From: Geoalkalibacter_A sp034189505
GTDB taxonomy: Bacteria > Desulfobacterota > Desulfuromonadia > Desulfuromonadales > Geoalkalibacteraceae
Direction: 5' to 3'
Length of the DNA: 64,000 bases
NCBI GenBank assembly: GCA_034189505.1
Contig: JAXHUR010000002.1
Location: forward strand, 1-64,000
The notes under the pieces are model-generated. The model made no database searches. It saw only the letters and a program-made list of their open reading frames with translations, and was not told where the DNA came from. Positions within the stretch are counted from its first letter, which is position 1, and each line of letters begins with the position of its first letter. This document shows, piece by piece, positions 8,677 through 19,773 of this stretch. The position numbers and the translations under genes were made by a program.

Positions 8677-9495
8677 CAGAACAGCTGCCGCCTTCTTTTC
8701 TTTCCCGGCGTGCCCGCCGAGCTGGAAGCGATGCTGGAATGCCATCTGCCTCCCCTGTTCGACGAATGGTTCGGCGACCGCCCCCCCATGGGGGAAAGGG
8801 TTCTCAAGGTCTTCGGCCTCTCGGAGCCGAAAACCGAAAGCATGATCGAATCCCAGCCTCTACCCGAGGGAGTTACGATTGCCTTCGGCGTCGACCACCC
8901 CTTTGTTCACCTCAAGCTGCGCGCTGCAGGGGATGACTGGGAAGAACGGCTCGATCAGGCTGAAGTGTCGATACGCAAAAAGCTGGGCGACTTCATTGTG
9001 GCAAGAGAACGGGAAACGCTGGCACAGAATGTGGCCGCAATGATGAAACAGAGCGGCCTCACCCTGGCGCTGGCCGAATCCTGTACCGGCGGGATGGTGG
9101 CCGAGTGGCTCACGGCCATTCCGGGCGCCTCGAGCTTCCTCGACCGTGCCGCCGTCACCTACTCCAACCAGGCCAAAAACGACTGGCTGGGAGTTTCAAA
9201 GCGGATCCTGCATGAATACGGCGCGGTCAGCGAATTCTGCGCCCGCGCCATGGCGACTGGTCTGCGGCAGGCCACCCGCACGGACATCACCCTGGCCATC
9301 ACCGGCATCGCCGGCCCTGACGGCGGCACCGATGACAAACCCGTCGGCACGGTCTTCATCGCCCTGTCGGCAGGCGACGCTGAACAGGCCAAACGCTACA
9401 CCTTCGGCGGAACCCGCGATCAGGTCCGGCGCGCCAGCGCCTGCATGGCTCTTGAGTGGCTGCGCCGCTACCTGATCGAACATCAGAGACGATGA
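8677..9495 (+). CDS. cinA: CinA family nicotinamide-nucleotide amidohydrolase, 3' part
   Basis: 272 codons remain. The first part corresponds to the end of the CinA N-terminal (MoaB/MogA-like, COG1058) domain: FFPGVPAELEAML fits its GVPxEM segment. The C-terminal amidohydrolase domain (PncC, COG1546) is complete, with the LALAESCTGG active-site serine motif, AVTYSNQAK and GIAGPDGGT. PncC deamidates nicotinamide mononucleotide for NAD recycling, while the COG1058 part is an ADP-ribose pyrophosphatase. Full-length CinA is about 410-420 residues, so about 140 codons lie in the gap. It ends 107 bases before the kinase start. Confidence 0.88.
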   Translation, partial: QNSCRLLFFPGVPAELEAMLECHLPPLFDEWFGDRPPMGERVLKVFGLSEPKTESMIESQPLPEGVTIAFGVDHPFVHLKLRAAGDDWEERLDQAEVSIRKKLGDFIVARERETLAQNVAAMMKQSGLTLALAESCTGGMVAEWLTAIPGASSFLDRAAVTYSNQAKNDWLGVSKRILHEYGAVSEFCARAMATGLRQATRTDITLAITGIAGPDGGTDDKPVGTVFIALSAGDAEQAKRYTFGGTRDQVRRASACMALEWLRRYLIEHQRR

Positions 9496-9525
9496 ATATG
9501 GCTCTCTCATCTTAATAACCTAAAA

Positions 9526-9552
9526 CCGCCGTCCTCCCTGAGGGCTCGGCGG
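9526..9552 (+). terminator. GC-rich hairpin after cinA
   Basis: CCGCCG at 9526-9531 pairs with CGGCGG at 9547-9552, with an inner CCCT/AGGG pairing. No T-run follows, so it may be a weak or Rho-dependent terminator or a messenger-stabilising hairpin. Confidence 0.3.
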
Positions 9553-9602
9553 AAGCGGTACTTCGCAGATCAGTCTTCATCCATTCCATGGAGATCAGAC
9601 CC

Positions 9603-11639
9603 ATGGCCGGCTTGCTCAACAGAAAAAACGTCAGCGGCATAGGTACTGCCGCAGCGGTAGCCCTCATTTTACTGTTGTGCGCCTTTTATGACGTCACCCA
9701 TGATGGCGGATTTCTGCTGAGTGCGGCGCTTGGCACCCTCCTTCTGATCAATCTCCGGCAGACAAAACACCTCCAGGCCCAGACGGGAAAACTGCAGAAA
9801 GAACAAAAGGATCTGCAGCGGCAGACAGAAACGGCACAGAAGCGTTTTCAGCACATCTTCGACCATGCCGGTGATGCCCTGTTTTTCATCGACCCCACCA
9901 ACGGCAGCCTTCTACAGGTCAACCCCCAGGGGGAAAGGATGCTGGGCTACAGCCAGGAGGAGATTCGCAGGCAGTCCCTTTCGGTCCTTTTTCCCGGTCG
10001 CCAGATGCGTCGCTACCTGCGACTGGTGCGCCGCGTCATGCGTGACGGCTACGGCGAGGAACAGGCATTGCAGCTGCGGCGCAAGGACGGTGAAAAACTG
10101 ATCGGAGCGGTGCATGCCCGCCTCGGCCAACTGGGTGAGCATCAGATCGTGCACGGCGTCATCCGCGATGTCACCCGCTTTCGGCAGGCGGAAAACGCGC
10201 TGCGCCGCAGAAATCGCGAACTGGTACTGCTCAATGAAATCGCCCGCAACATCGCTGGACGCAGCGGCCTCGACGAGCTGCTGCAGACCATTCTGGAGGA
10301 CGTCATTGCCGTCTTTGAGGCGCATGGCGGCGGCATCTTCCTGGTGCGCAACGAAGGCACCACTTTACAGCTGGCTGTTCATCGCAATATCAGCTCAGAT
10401 GTTCTGACCGATATCCGCAACGTACCGCCGGGGCTCGGCCTGGCCGGCCGGGCGGCGGCCAGCGGACACCCGCAGGGTTCCGCCGACGTCCAGACCGATC
10501 TGCGCCTGCGCAGCCACGCCATCCGCAATGCCGGCTGGCGCGGCTTTCAGGCCATTCCGTTGACGGCTCAGGAACAGACCGTGGGCGTCCTGTTCTTATT
10601 CAACTATGATCGACGTGTTCTCAATCGCGATGAACGCAGTCTGCTGATGGCCATCGGCCACCAGGTCGGCACGGCCATTCAGGGCGCCGAGCTTTTCGAA
10701 GCCCTCAAATGGCAGAACCGGCTGACCAAAGCGAGCAACCGTGAACTGGAGCGCTCACGCGGCAAGCTGCGCGACAATCTGGCCCGGGTTCAGGACCACA
10801 ACCGGGAGCTTAAACGCCTGGAGCGGATGAAAAGCAACTTCATGGCGCTGGCGTCCCACGAGCTGCGCACCCCGCTGACCTGCGTGATTTCAGGCACCCA
10901 GTTTCTGCGCGAAAACCTCGCCGGCCGCCTGCCGTCCGACGAGGTACAGCTCTTCGACGCCGTCCTGCGGGGAGCACAACGCCTCGATACCATTGTGCGC
11001 GACATGCTGGAAGCCGCCCGCCTGGAAACCAACTCTCTTTACCTGGCTCGCGAAAAGGTGGATCTGGCCGTTCTGCTGCGCAACCTGGGTGAAGAATTCA
11101 GCTCTGTCCTTTCTAAACGGCAGCTCTCCTTCGATCTGCAGGCCCCGTCTCACCCTCTTGAACTTACAGGCGACGCATTCCATCTCAAACGAACCCTGAG
11201 CCGCCTGATGGAAAATGCCGTCAAATACACGCCTTCGGGCGGTGAGATTGCCGTGCACAGCCGTTTGCGCTGCTTTGCCGAGATCCAGGCCGAAAGGTCG
11301 ACCCTGGCGCCCTTCTCTCCCAACTTCTTCCGCAACACCATCGGAGGCCCCCTGGTACAGATTACGGTGCGCGACACCGGCATCGGAATCCAGCCGGGAG
11401 AGCATCTGCGCGTGTTCGACAAGTTTTATGAAATCGGGGAGATCGACGCCCATTCCACATCCAGCACCCGCTTCGGCGGCAAAGGGGTCGGCCTTGGCCT
11501 GACGCTGGTCAAGGGGATGGTTGAGGCCCATGGCGGCATGGTATGGCTGGAAAGCTGCACCGACCAGCAGCCCGGCAGCGCATTTCACCTCCTCCTGCCT
11601 GTCAGTCTTGATTCTGTGCGGGAAGCAGCCTATGGCTGA
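9603..11639 (+). CDS. membrane-bound PAS-GAF sensor histidine kinase
   Basis: 678 residues. Two hydrophobic segments (about residues 5-23 and 32-48) make a membrane hairpin. A coiled coil, then a PAS domain (FDHAGDALFFIDPTNG), then a GAF domain (about 205-370) follow. Next come a second coiled coil and the HisKA H-box SHELRTP with His419. The HATPase domain has N-box LMENAVKYTP, G1 VRDTGIGIQ and G2 GKGVGLGLTLV, so all kinase motifs are intact. No receiver domain or adjacent response regulator is present, making it an orphan kinase. GGAG at 9590-9593 favours ATG 9603 over ATG 9588. Its stop overlaps thpR. Confidence 0.85.
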   Translation: MAGLLNRKNVSGIGTAAAVALILLLCAFYDVTHDGGFLLSAALGTLLLINLRQTKHLQAQTGKLQKEQKDLQRQTETAQKRFQHIFDHAGDALFFIDPTNGSLLQVNPQGERMLGYSQEEIRRQSLSVLFPGRQMRRYLRLVRRVMRDGYGEEQALQLRRKDGEKLIGAVHARLGQLGEHQIVHGVIRDVTRFRQAENALRRRNRELVLLNEIARNIAGRSGLDELLQTILEDVIAVFEAHGGGIFLVRNEGTTLQLAVHRNISSDVLTDIRNVPPGLGLAGRAAASGHPQGSADVQTDLRLRSHAIRNAGWRGFQAIPLTAQEQTVGVLFLFNYDRRVLNRDERSLLMAIGHQVGTAIQGAELFEALKWQNRLTKASNRELERSRGKLRDNLARVQDHNRELKRLERMKSNFMALASHELRTPLTCVISGTQFLRENLAGRLPSDEVQLFDAVLRGAQRLDTIVRDMLEAARLETNSLYLAREKVDLAVLLRNLGEEFSSVLSKRQLSFDLQAPSHPLELTGDAFHLKRTLSRLMENAVKYTPSGGEIAVHSRLRCFAEIQAERSTLAPFSPNFFRNTIGGPLVQITVRDTGIGIQPGEHLRVFDKFYEIGEIDAHSTSSTRFGGKGVGLGLTLVKGMVEAHGGMVWLESCTDQQPGSAFHLLLPVSLDSVREAAYG

Positions 11640-12219
11640 AATCCGTGCCTTTATCGCCGTCCCTCTTTCTGAGAAAAACCTGGCGGCGGTCTCCGACCTG
11701 CGCCGCCGAATTGAATCCCGCTACCCGCAAATGCGCTGGGTACGCACCGACCAGATCCATCTGACCCTGCGCTTTTTCGCCGCGCTGCCGGAAGAAGACC
11801 TTGATCGAATTCACAGATCCATGCTATCGGTAGGAGATTTACATGCCCCGTTCAGCGTGACGATTCGGGGGCTGGGCGGCTTTCCGCGACTGAATCGACC
11901 TCGCGTACTCTGGCTGGGGCTCGAACCGGCGGCGCCTCTCGCTGCACTTTATCGCAGGCTGGTGGACGCCCTTCGGCTGGAGGGCTTCGCGCCGGAAGAG
12001 CGACCGTTCAAACCCCATGTCACTCTCGCTCGCGCCCGGCAGCGGAGCGGGGAAGAGATCAAACCGCCGGCCTGGGGGTACAGCTGGTGCGGCGGCTCGC
12101 TGGACGTCAACGAGATGATTCTCTACCGCAGTCGCCTGAGCCCGCAAGGTGCTGTTCACACCCCTCTGTACCGGGTCGGCCTGAACGGCACTTCATCGAA
12201 AAAAGAACATCACCCATAA
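11632..12219 (+). CDS. thpR: RNA 2',3'-cyclic phosphodiesterase (LigT/2H family)
   Basis: 195 residues. Two HxTx motifs characteristic of 2H phosphoesterases are visible: HLTL at residues 43-46 and HVTL at 129-132. They place the two catalytic histidines on the symmetric lobes. The N-terminus RAFIAVPLSE is typical of ThpR. The enzyme opens 2',3'-cyclic phosphates at RNA ends and can ligate tRNA halves in vitro. The start overlaps the kinase stop and recA follows 28 bases later, the usual order in this group. Confidence 0.9.
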   Translation: MAEIRAFIAVPLSEKNLAAVSDLRRRIESRYPQMRWVRTDQIHLTLRFFAALPEEDLDRIHRSMLSVGDLHAPFSVTIRGLGGFPRLNRPRVLWLGLEPAAPLAALYRRLVDALRLEGFAPEERPFKPHVTLARARQRSGEEIKPPAWGYSWCGGSLDVNEMILYRSRLSPQGAVHTPLYRVGLNGTSSKKEHHP

Positions 12220-12247
12220 ACAGCTATGAACCTGGAGGTTTTCCAAT

Positions 12248-13267
12248 ATGGCCGACGACAACCGCAACCGTGCCATTGACCTGGCCATCGGTCAGATCGA
12301 AAAACAATTCGGCAAAGGCAGCATCATGCGCCTCGGCGAAGATGTCGCTCTGCCCGGCGTCGAAGCAATCCCCACCGGAGCCCTCTCTCTCGATATCGCC
12401 CTGGGAGTGGGCGGCGTGCCGCGCGGGCGGGTTATCGAGATCTACGGCCCGGAATCATCGGGCAAAACCACCCTGGCGCTGCACATTGTCGCCGAGGCCC
12501 AGAAAAAAGGGGGAATCGCCGCCTTCGTCGATGCCGAGCACGCTCTCGACATCCAGTATGCGAAAAAGCTCGGGGTCAAGACCGACGATATTCTCGTGTC
12601 CCAGCCCGATACCGGCGAGCAGGCGCTGGAGATCGCCGAAGTGATGGTCCGCAGCGGCGCTATCGACATCCTGGTGGTCGACTCGGTAGCGGCGCTGACT
12701 CCGCGTGCCGAAATCGAGGGGGAGATGGGAGATTCCCATGTCGGCCTGCAGGCGCGCCTCATGTCGCAGGCCCTGCGCAAACTCACCGGCACGATCAGCA
12801 AATCGAAGACCTGCGTTATCTTCATCAACCAGATCCGCATGAAGATCGGCGTCATGTTCGGCAACCCCGAAACGACTACCGGCGGCAACGCGCTCAAGTT
12901 CTACTCCTCGGTGCGCCTCGACATCCGCCGCATCGCGGCCCTGAAGCAGGGGCAGGAATCCATCGGCAACCGGACCCGCGTCAAAGTGGTGAAAAACAAG
13001 GTGGCCCCGCCTTTCAAGGAGGCCGAGTTCGATATCATGTACGGCACCGGCATCAGCCGCGAAGGGGATCTCATCGACCTGGGCGCCAATGTCGATATCG
13101 TCGAAAAAAGCGGCTCCTGGTATTCGTTCGCCGGCGAGCGTATCGGACAGGGCCGTGAAAACGCCAAAACATTTCTACGTGAACACCCGGACGTGGCCCA
13201 GGCCATCGAAGACCGTCTGCGTGAGCACTTCGGGCTGAACCCTCCCGCGGAAAAACCTGAGGAATAA
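12248..13267 (+). CDS. recA: recombinase A
   Basis: 339 residues. RecA forms the ATP-dependent filament on single-stranded DNA for strand exchange and LexA self-cleavage. Walker A GPESSGKTT starts at residue 67, followed by the VDAEHALD, LVVDSVAALTP and FINQIRMKIGVMFGNPETT segments (loop L2 region), all intact. A GGAGG site at 12233-12237 precedes ATG 12248. The gene continues into pilT-like, recX and alaS with short gaps. I could not identify a LexA operator in the 28-base space upstream, so any SOS promoter must lie further upstream. Confidence 0.97.
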   Translation: MADDNRNRAIDLAIGQIEKQFGKGSIMRLGEDVALPGVEAIPTGALSLDIALGVGGVPRGRVIEIYGPESSGKTTLALHIVAEAQKKGGIAAFVDAEHALDIQYAKKLGVKTDDILVSQPDTGEQALEIAEVMVRSGAIDILVVDSVAALTPRAEIEGEMGDSHVGLQARLMSQALRKLTGTISKSKTCVIFINQIRMKIGVMFGNPETTTGGNALKFYSSVRLDIRRIAALKQGQESIGNRTRVKVVKNKVAPPFKEAEFDIMYGTGISREGDLIDLGANVDIVEKSGSWYSFAGERIGQGRENAKTFLREHPDVAQAIEDRLREHFGLNPPAEKPEE

Positions 13268-13272
13268 CCGCC

Positions 13273-14445
13273 ATGGACCTCAACGAAGTCCTGAAACTGG
13301 GATTGCGCGCGCGCGCCTCGGACATTCACATCAAGGCGGGGCTGCCCCCCGTCTACCGCATCGACGGCGCGCTCAAGCCGCTGCCCAACGCGCCGCGCAT
13401 GATCTCCGAGCAGATCGCCAAGATGGCCGACGGAGTGATGAACGCATCTCAGAAGGCACATTTCGAAGAGGTGTATGAGGTTGACCTGGCCTACGGCGTA
13501 CCGGGACTGGGCCGCTTCCGCGTCAACGTGTTCCGGCAGCGCGGCTCCGTTTCCATGGTGTTTCGCGTGATCCCCTTCAAGGTACAGAATCTCGATGAGC
13601 TGCAGCTGCCCGGCGTACTCAAGAAGATCGGTGAGGAGCAGCGCGGCCTGGTGCTGGTCACCGGCGCCACCGGTTCGGGGAAATCGACCACCCTGGCGGC
13701 GATGATCGACTACATCAACGGCACTCGCACCAGCCATATCGTCACCATCGAAGATCCGATCGAATACCTGCATCGCGACAAGCGCAGCATCGTCAATCAG
13801 CGTGAAGTCGGCTTCGACACCGAAAGTTTCGATGTAGCGTTGAAAAGTGCCCTGCGTCAGGACCCCGACGTTATCCTGGTGGGGGAGATGCGCGACTACG
13901 AAACGATCGAAACCGCGCTGACTGCAGCGGAGACCGGCCACCTGGTCCTCTCCACCCTGCACACCATCGATGCCCCGGAAACCATCAACCGCATCGTGTC
14001 GGTGTTCCCCCCGTATCAACAACGTCAGATCCGCATTCAGCTGGCCAGCGTTCTCAAGGGCGTTGTTTCGCAGCGGCTGGTGCCGCGCGCCGACGGCAAG
14101 GGGCGCGTACCTGCGGTTGAAGTTCTGGTCAGCACGGCACGCACCCGCGAACTGATGGAGGACAAGGATAAGACCCGCCTGCTGCGCGATGCCATCCAGC
14201 AGGGCTTTGTCTCCTACGGCATGCAGACCTTCGATCAATCATTGATGGCGCTGCTCAAGAAAAAGCTCATCACCTTTGACGAAGCGCTGCGCCAGTCCTC
14301 CAACCCGGACGATTTCAAACTCAAGATGTCGGGAATATCTTCCACTTCGGATCTGAGCTGGGACGATTTCGAAAAAGAGGACGACACCGACGAAAGCGAC
14401 GCCTCTGGAGAAAATGGAGAAGACCCGCAAATCGAAAGATTCTGA
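13273..14445 (+). CDS. PilT/PilU-type type IV pilus retraction ATPase
   Basis: 390 residues of the secretion ATPase superfamily. An N-terminal PAS-like domain begins ASDIHIKAGLPP. Walker A GATGSGKST starts at residue 131. Asp-box VTIEDPIEYLH, Walker B ILVGEMRD and the His-box HLVLSTLHT follow. The classic PilT AIRNLIRE motif is not seen. The end GMQTFDQSLMALLKKKLIT looks more like PilU, so it may be an accessory retraction motor. It sits between recA and recX, only 5 bases after recA, an arrangement known in Geobacter relatives. No other pilus genes are in the window. Confidence 0.85.
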   Translation: MDLNEVLKLGLRARASDIHIKAGLPPVYRIDGALKPLPNAPRMISEQIAKMADGVMNASQKAHFEEVYEVDLAYGVPGLGRFRVNVFRQRGSVSMVFRVIPFKVQNLDELQLPGVLKKIGEEQRGLVLVTGATGSGKSTTLAAMIDYINGTRTSHIVTIEDPIEYLHRDKRSIVNQREVGFDTESFDVALKSALRQDPDVILVGEMRDYETIETALTAAETGHLVLSTLHTIDAPETINRIVSVFPPYQQRQIRIQLASVLKGVVSQRLVPRADGKGRVPAVEVLVSTARTRELMEDKDKTRLLRDAIQQGFVSYGMQTFDQSLMALLKKKLITFDEALRQSSNPDDFKLKMSGISSTSDLSWDDFEKEDDTDESDASGENGEDPQIERF

Positions 14446-14902
14446 CCCCATGGCGGCAGCCCTGCGGCTGCTGGAAAGACGCGACCGCTCCACGGCGGAG
14501 TTGACACGCGACCTGCACAATCGCGGCTACGATGAAGAGCGCACCGCCGCCGTCATTGAGCGCTGCCGCGAGCTGGGCTATCTCAACGACCGCCGCTTTG
14601 CCGAAGAGCGCGCCCGCGCCATGCTGCGCGACGGCCGCGGGGTCGGGCGCCGGATCGAACTTGATCTGCAGCGCCGGGGAATCGGGGCGGGAAAGGCGCG
14701 TGACGCCATCGACAAGGCACAGCGCGAGCATCCCCCCGAACAGGTCGCACGCGATCTGCTGGCACGTCGTTTCCCCGGGTTTGTCTACAACCAGACAAAC
14801 GACCGCGAAAAACGACGCGTCATGGCTTTTTTCCAGCGGCGCGGCTTTTCATTGGACCTGATTCTCGCTATTCTCAGAGAAACGGCTGAAACATCGCCGT
14901 GA
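14414..14902 (+). CDS. recX: regulatory protein RecX
   Basis: 162 residues. RecX binds inside the RecA filament groove and restrains it. The three-helix repeats are recognisable: ALRLLERRDRSTAEL, YLNDRRFAEERARAML and the later FPGFVYNQTNDREKRRVMAF region. The frame opens at ATG 14414 within the end of the upstream ATPase gene, with GGAG only 3 bases before it. ATG 14450, just past the upstream stop, begins MAAALRLL and is an equally good start. Position directly after recA and the ATPase supports the assignment. Confidence 0.85.
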   Translation: MEKTRKSKDSDPMAAALRLLERRDRSTAELTRDLHNRGYDEERTAAVIERCRELGYLNDRRFAEERARAMLRDGRGVGRRIELDLQRRGIGAGKARDAIDKAQREHPPEQVARDLLARRFPGFVYNQTNDREKRRVMAFFQRRGFSLDLILAILRETAETSP

Positions 14903-14912
14903 GTTCCAGCCC

Positions 14913-14940
14913 TTGACAGAAACTTCTCTCCGCCTTTAAG
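14913..14940 (+). promoter_or_regulatory. candidate sigma-70 promoter for alaS
   Basis: TTGACA at 14913-14918, a 16-base spacer and TTTAAG at 14935-14940 (four of six matches) lie 57 bases before the alaS ATG. Confidence 0.4.
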
Positions 14941-14996
14941 CGGGGAACAGGCATAGAGATTCGATAAATACACAAGAAAGGCACATACGAACCGAC

Positions 14997-17642
<2,646 letters not shown>

Positions 17643-17661
17643 GAGTGAAAGGAAACATCGC

Positions 17662-18006
17662 ATGCAGGGAACTACGGTCAAAGCTGCCGAGCAGGCGGAA
17701 TACACGCACCCGAAGCACAAGGACTATCATCTGCGTGATCTCGTTACCGCCGCGGTCAATCCGGACCTCTCCGTTCACCTCGGCAGGCTTGAGCCGGGGG
17801 GGGAAATCTACGTCCATACCCATGACGCCCAGACCGAAATCTTTCATATTCTCTCCGGACAGGCGGTCTGCACCATGGGGGAGAAAAAAATCGAGTACGG
17901 ACCCGGCACCTGCGGCACCGCCCCGCCGGGGATCCTCCATGGCCTTAAAAACGAGGGACGGGAGCCGGTTGTTCTCATGGCCATGTTCACGCCGCCCTTG
18001 AAATAA
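17662..18006 (+). CDS. small cupin-domain protein
   Basis: 114 residues, a single cupin barrel. Motif 1 is HTHDAQTEIFHILSG (HxH...E ligands) and motif 2 is GTAPPGILHGLKN (final His), so the metal site looks complete. The substrate cannot be told from sequence; small cupins of this type often bind a metal and act as isomerases, dioxygenases or sensors. AAAGGAAA lies 8 bases upstream of ATG 17662, and the gene follows alaS closely. The following receiver-kinase starts 22 bases later, so the cupin could be part of that signalling unit, but this is speculation. Confidence 0.8.
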   Translation: MQGTTVKAAEQAEYTHPKHKDYHLRDLVTAAVNPDLSVHLGRLEPGGEIYVHTHDAQTEIFHILSGQAVCTMGEKKIEYGPGTCGTAPPGILHGLKNEGREPVVLMAMFTPPLK

Positions 18007-18028
18007 ACGTGGGAGACACAGCGTAGCG

Positions 18029-19132
18029 ATGGACCTCGAATCGAGCTTGAACACAGCACAGCATACTCTCCTGTTGGTCGATGACGAGCCGATCATACGC
18101 GATCTCTGCGCCAAGGTACTCAGGGGATACCGCATCGTCGAAGCCGGCTCCGGGGAACAGGCGCTCGACATTCTTGATTCCACCCCGGTTGATGTCGTGC
18201 TGACCGATGTCATGATGCCGCGCATGAGCGGGCTTGAACTCCTTCACCGGATCAAGGAGCGGCAGCCCACTCAACCGGTCGTTGTCATGACCGGTTACGC
18301 CGACAAAGACGTCATCCTGAAGGCTCTCAAGGCCGACGCCGACGACTTCATCACCAAACCGATCAATCTGCTGCAGCTGCGTACCACCGTCGAAAAGGTC
18401 ATCGAGCGCAAGGCGATGAAGGAGGAGCTGGTCGACCTCCAGCGCATGGACCGGCTCAAGACAGAATTTCTCGGCCTGATTTCCCACAAGCTCAAAACAC
18501 CGACGACCGCTATCTCCCTCTTTATTCAGAATCTGGCCCACGGCATTGGAGACACAAAAGATCCCGCCTTTCAACGAACATTGAGAATGATCCTGGAGGA
18601 ATCCGCCTACCTGGAGGATCTCATTCAGGATCTGCTTTCTTTCAGCAACATCATCTTAAAAGAAAACTCCCCTCAAGCCGGTGATATCGCCCTTGATGAA
18701 CTGGCGCGTGCGCTGGTGACGGAATTGATGCCGCGCGCCCGTGAGCGCAATATCACCATCGAGGCCGATTTCCCGGCAGGTTTTCCCACCGTGCGCGCCG
18801 ACCGCGAGCACATGCGTTTCGTCCTGCACGCCCTGCTCGACAATGCCATCAAATTTTCCAGCGAAAATGGACATGTCAGCATTCGTGCGGATCAGAATCA
18901 GCATCAGCTGCGCATTCAGATCCGAGACGATGGCATCGGCATGGCGCGCGAGGAAATCCCCAAGGTGTTCGAGAAATTCTACCAGGTCGACCCGCAGCGG
19001 ACCGGGCAGGTTCGCGGTTTCGGCCTGGGACTTTATTACGCGCGCCGCTTCGTGCACCGGCTGGGCGGCAACCTCTCTCTGGAAAGCGAGCCCGGACAGG
19101 GAACCACCGCATCGATCACCCTGCCGCTCTGA
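18029..19132 (+). CDS. response-regulator/histidine-kinase fusion (receiver first)
   Basis: 367 residues, cytoplasmic. The N-terminal receiver (about 13-130) has DDE, phospho-acceptor Asp60 in LTDVMMPRMSG and the KP motif ITKPIN. A coiled linker leads to a HisKA domain whose H-box reads SHKLKTP (His153), with lysine in place of the acidic residue that normally follows the histidine. The HATPase domain is intact: LLDNAIKFSS, IRDDGIGM and RGFGLGLYYA. Such receiver-first kinases act in phosphorelays or are switched by a partner kinase. The E-to-K change at residue 154 may alter phosphotransfer. Confidence 0.82.
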   Translation: MDLESSLNTAQHTLLLVDDEPIIRDLCAKVLRGYRIVEAGSGEQALDILDSTPVDVVLTDVMMPRMSGLELLHRIKERQPTQPVVVMTGYADKDVILKALKADADDFITKPINLLQLRTTVEKVIERKAMKEELVDLQRMDRLKTEFLGLISHKLKTPTTAISLFIQNLAHGIGDTKDPAFQRTLRMILEESAYLEDLIQDLLSFSNIILKENSPQAGDIALDELARALVTELMPRARERNITIEADFPAGFPTVRADREHMRFVLHALLDNAIKFSSENGHVSIRADQNQHQLRIQIRDDGIGMAREEIPKVFEKFYQVDPQRTGQVRGFGLGLYYARRFVHRLGGNLSLESEPGQGTTASITLPL

Positions 19133-19166
19133 TCGCTCGCGTCACTTCACAATCCGGCATTTTTCT

Positions 19167-19194
19167 TTGTCTTATCGCGGCGCTGTGTTATATT
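19167..19194 (+). promoter_or_regulatory. candidate sigma-70 promoter for hslVU
   Basis: TTGTCT at 19167-19172, a 16-base spacer and TATATT at 19189-19194 lie 49 bases before hslV. Heat-shock control is expected for hslVU from other bacteria, but I see no clear alternative-sigma signal. Confidence 0.4.
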
Positions 19195-19242
19195 CACGGT
19201 ATTTTTCTGCGGCCTGGCCGCATTTTTTGATGGGAGCTTCCT

Positions 19243-19773
19243 ATGTTTCACGCAACCACCATCCTCTGCGTTCGTAAAAACAATTCAGTGGCCATGGCCG
19301 GCGACGGTCAGGTCAGTCTGGGCAATACCGTCATGAAGCACTCCGCCCGCAAAGTCCGTACGATGAATGACGGCAAAATCCTGGCCGGATTTGCCGGCAG
19401 CGCCGCGGATGCTTTCACCCTGTTTGAAAAATTCGAAGGCAAGCTGCAGGAAGCGGGCGGCAACCTGACCCGCGCCGCCGTGGCTCTGGCCAAGGACTGG
19501 CGCACTGACCGAGTGCTGCGTCGCCTGGAAGCGCTGCTGCTGGTCGCCGACAAGGAGAGCATGCTGGTGCTGTCCGGCACTGGCGATGTGATCGAGCCCG
19601 ATGACGGCATTGCCGCCATCGGTTCGGGTGGATCCTATGCCCTGGCAGCGGCCCGGGCGCTGGTACACAACACTGACATGAATGCCGCCGACATCGCCGA
19701 GAAAGCCATGAAGATCGCGGCTGACATCTGCATTTACACTAACGATCAGATCAAGCTGGAGACCCTGTCGTGA
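19243..19773 (+). CDS. hslV: ATP-dependent protease HslVU, peptidase subunit
   Basis: 176 residues. HslV is the double-hexamer threonine peptidase of the bacterial proteasome-like HslVU. The start MFHATTILCVR contains the catalytic threonine (Thr5 of the precursor), exposed after removal of a four-residue leader. The AGDGQVSLGNTVMK segment and GSGGSYALAAARAL are family signatures. GGGAG lies 6 bases before ATG 19243. The stop overlaps the GTG start of hslU, so the two subunits are translationally coupled. Confidence 0.95.
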   Translation: MFHATTILCVRKNNSVAMAGDGQVSLGNTVMKHSARKVRTMNDGKILAGFAGSAADAFTLFEKFEGKLQEAGGNLTRAAVALAKDWRTDRVLRRLEALLLVADKESMLVLSGTGDVIEPDDGIAAIGSGGSYALAAARALVHNTDMNAADIAEKAMKIAADICIYTNDQIKLETLS

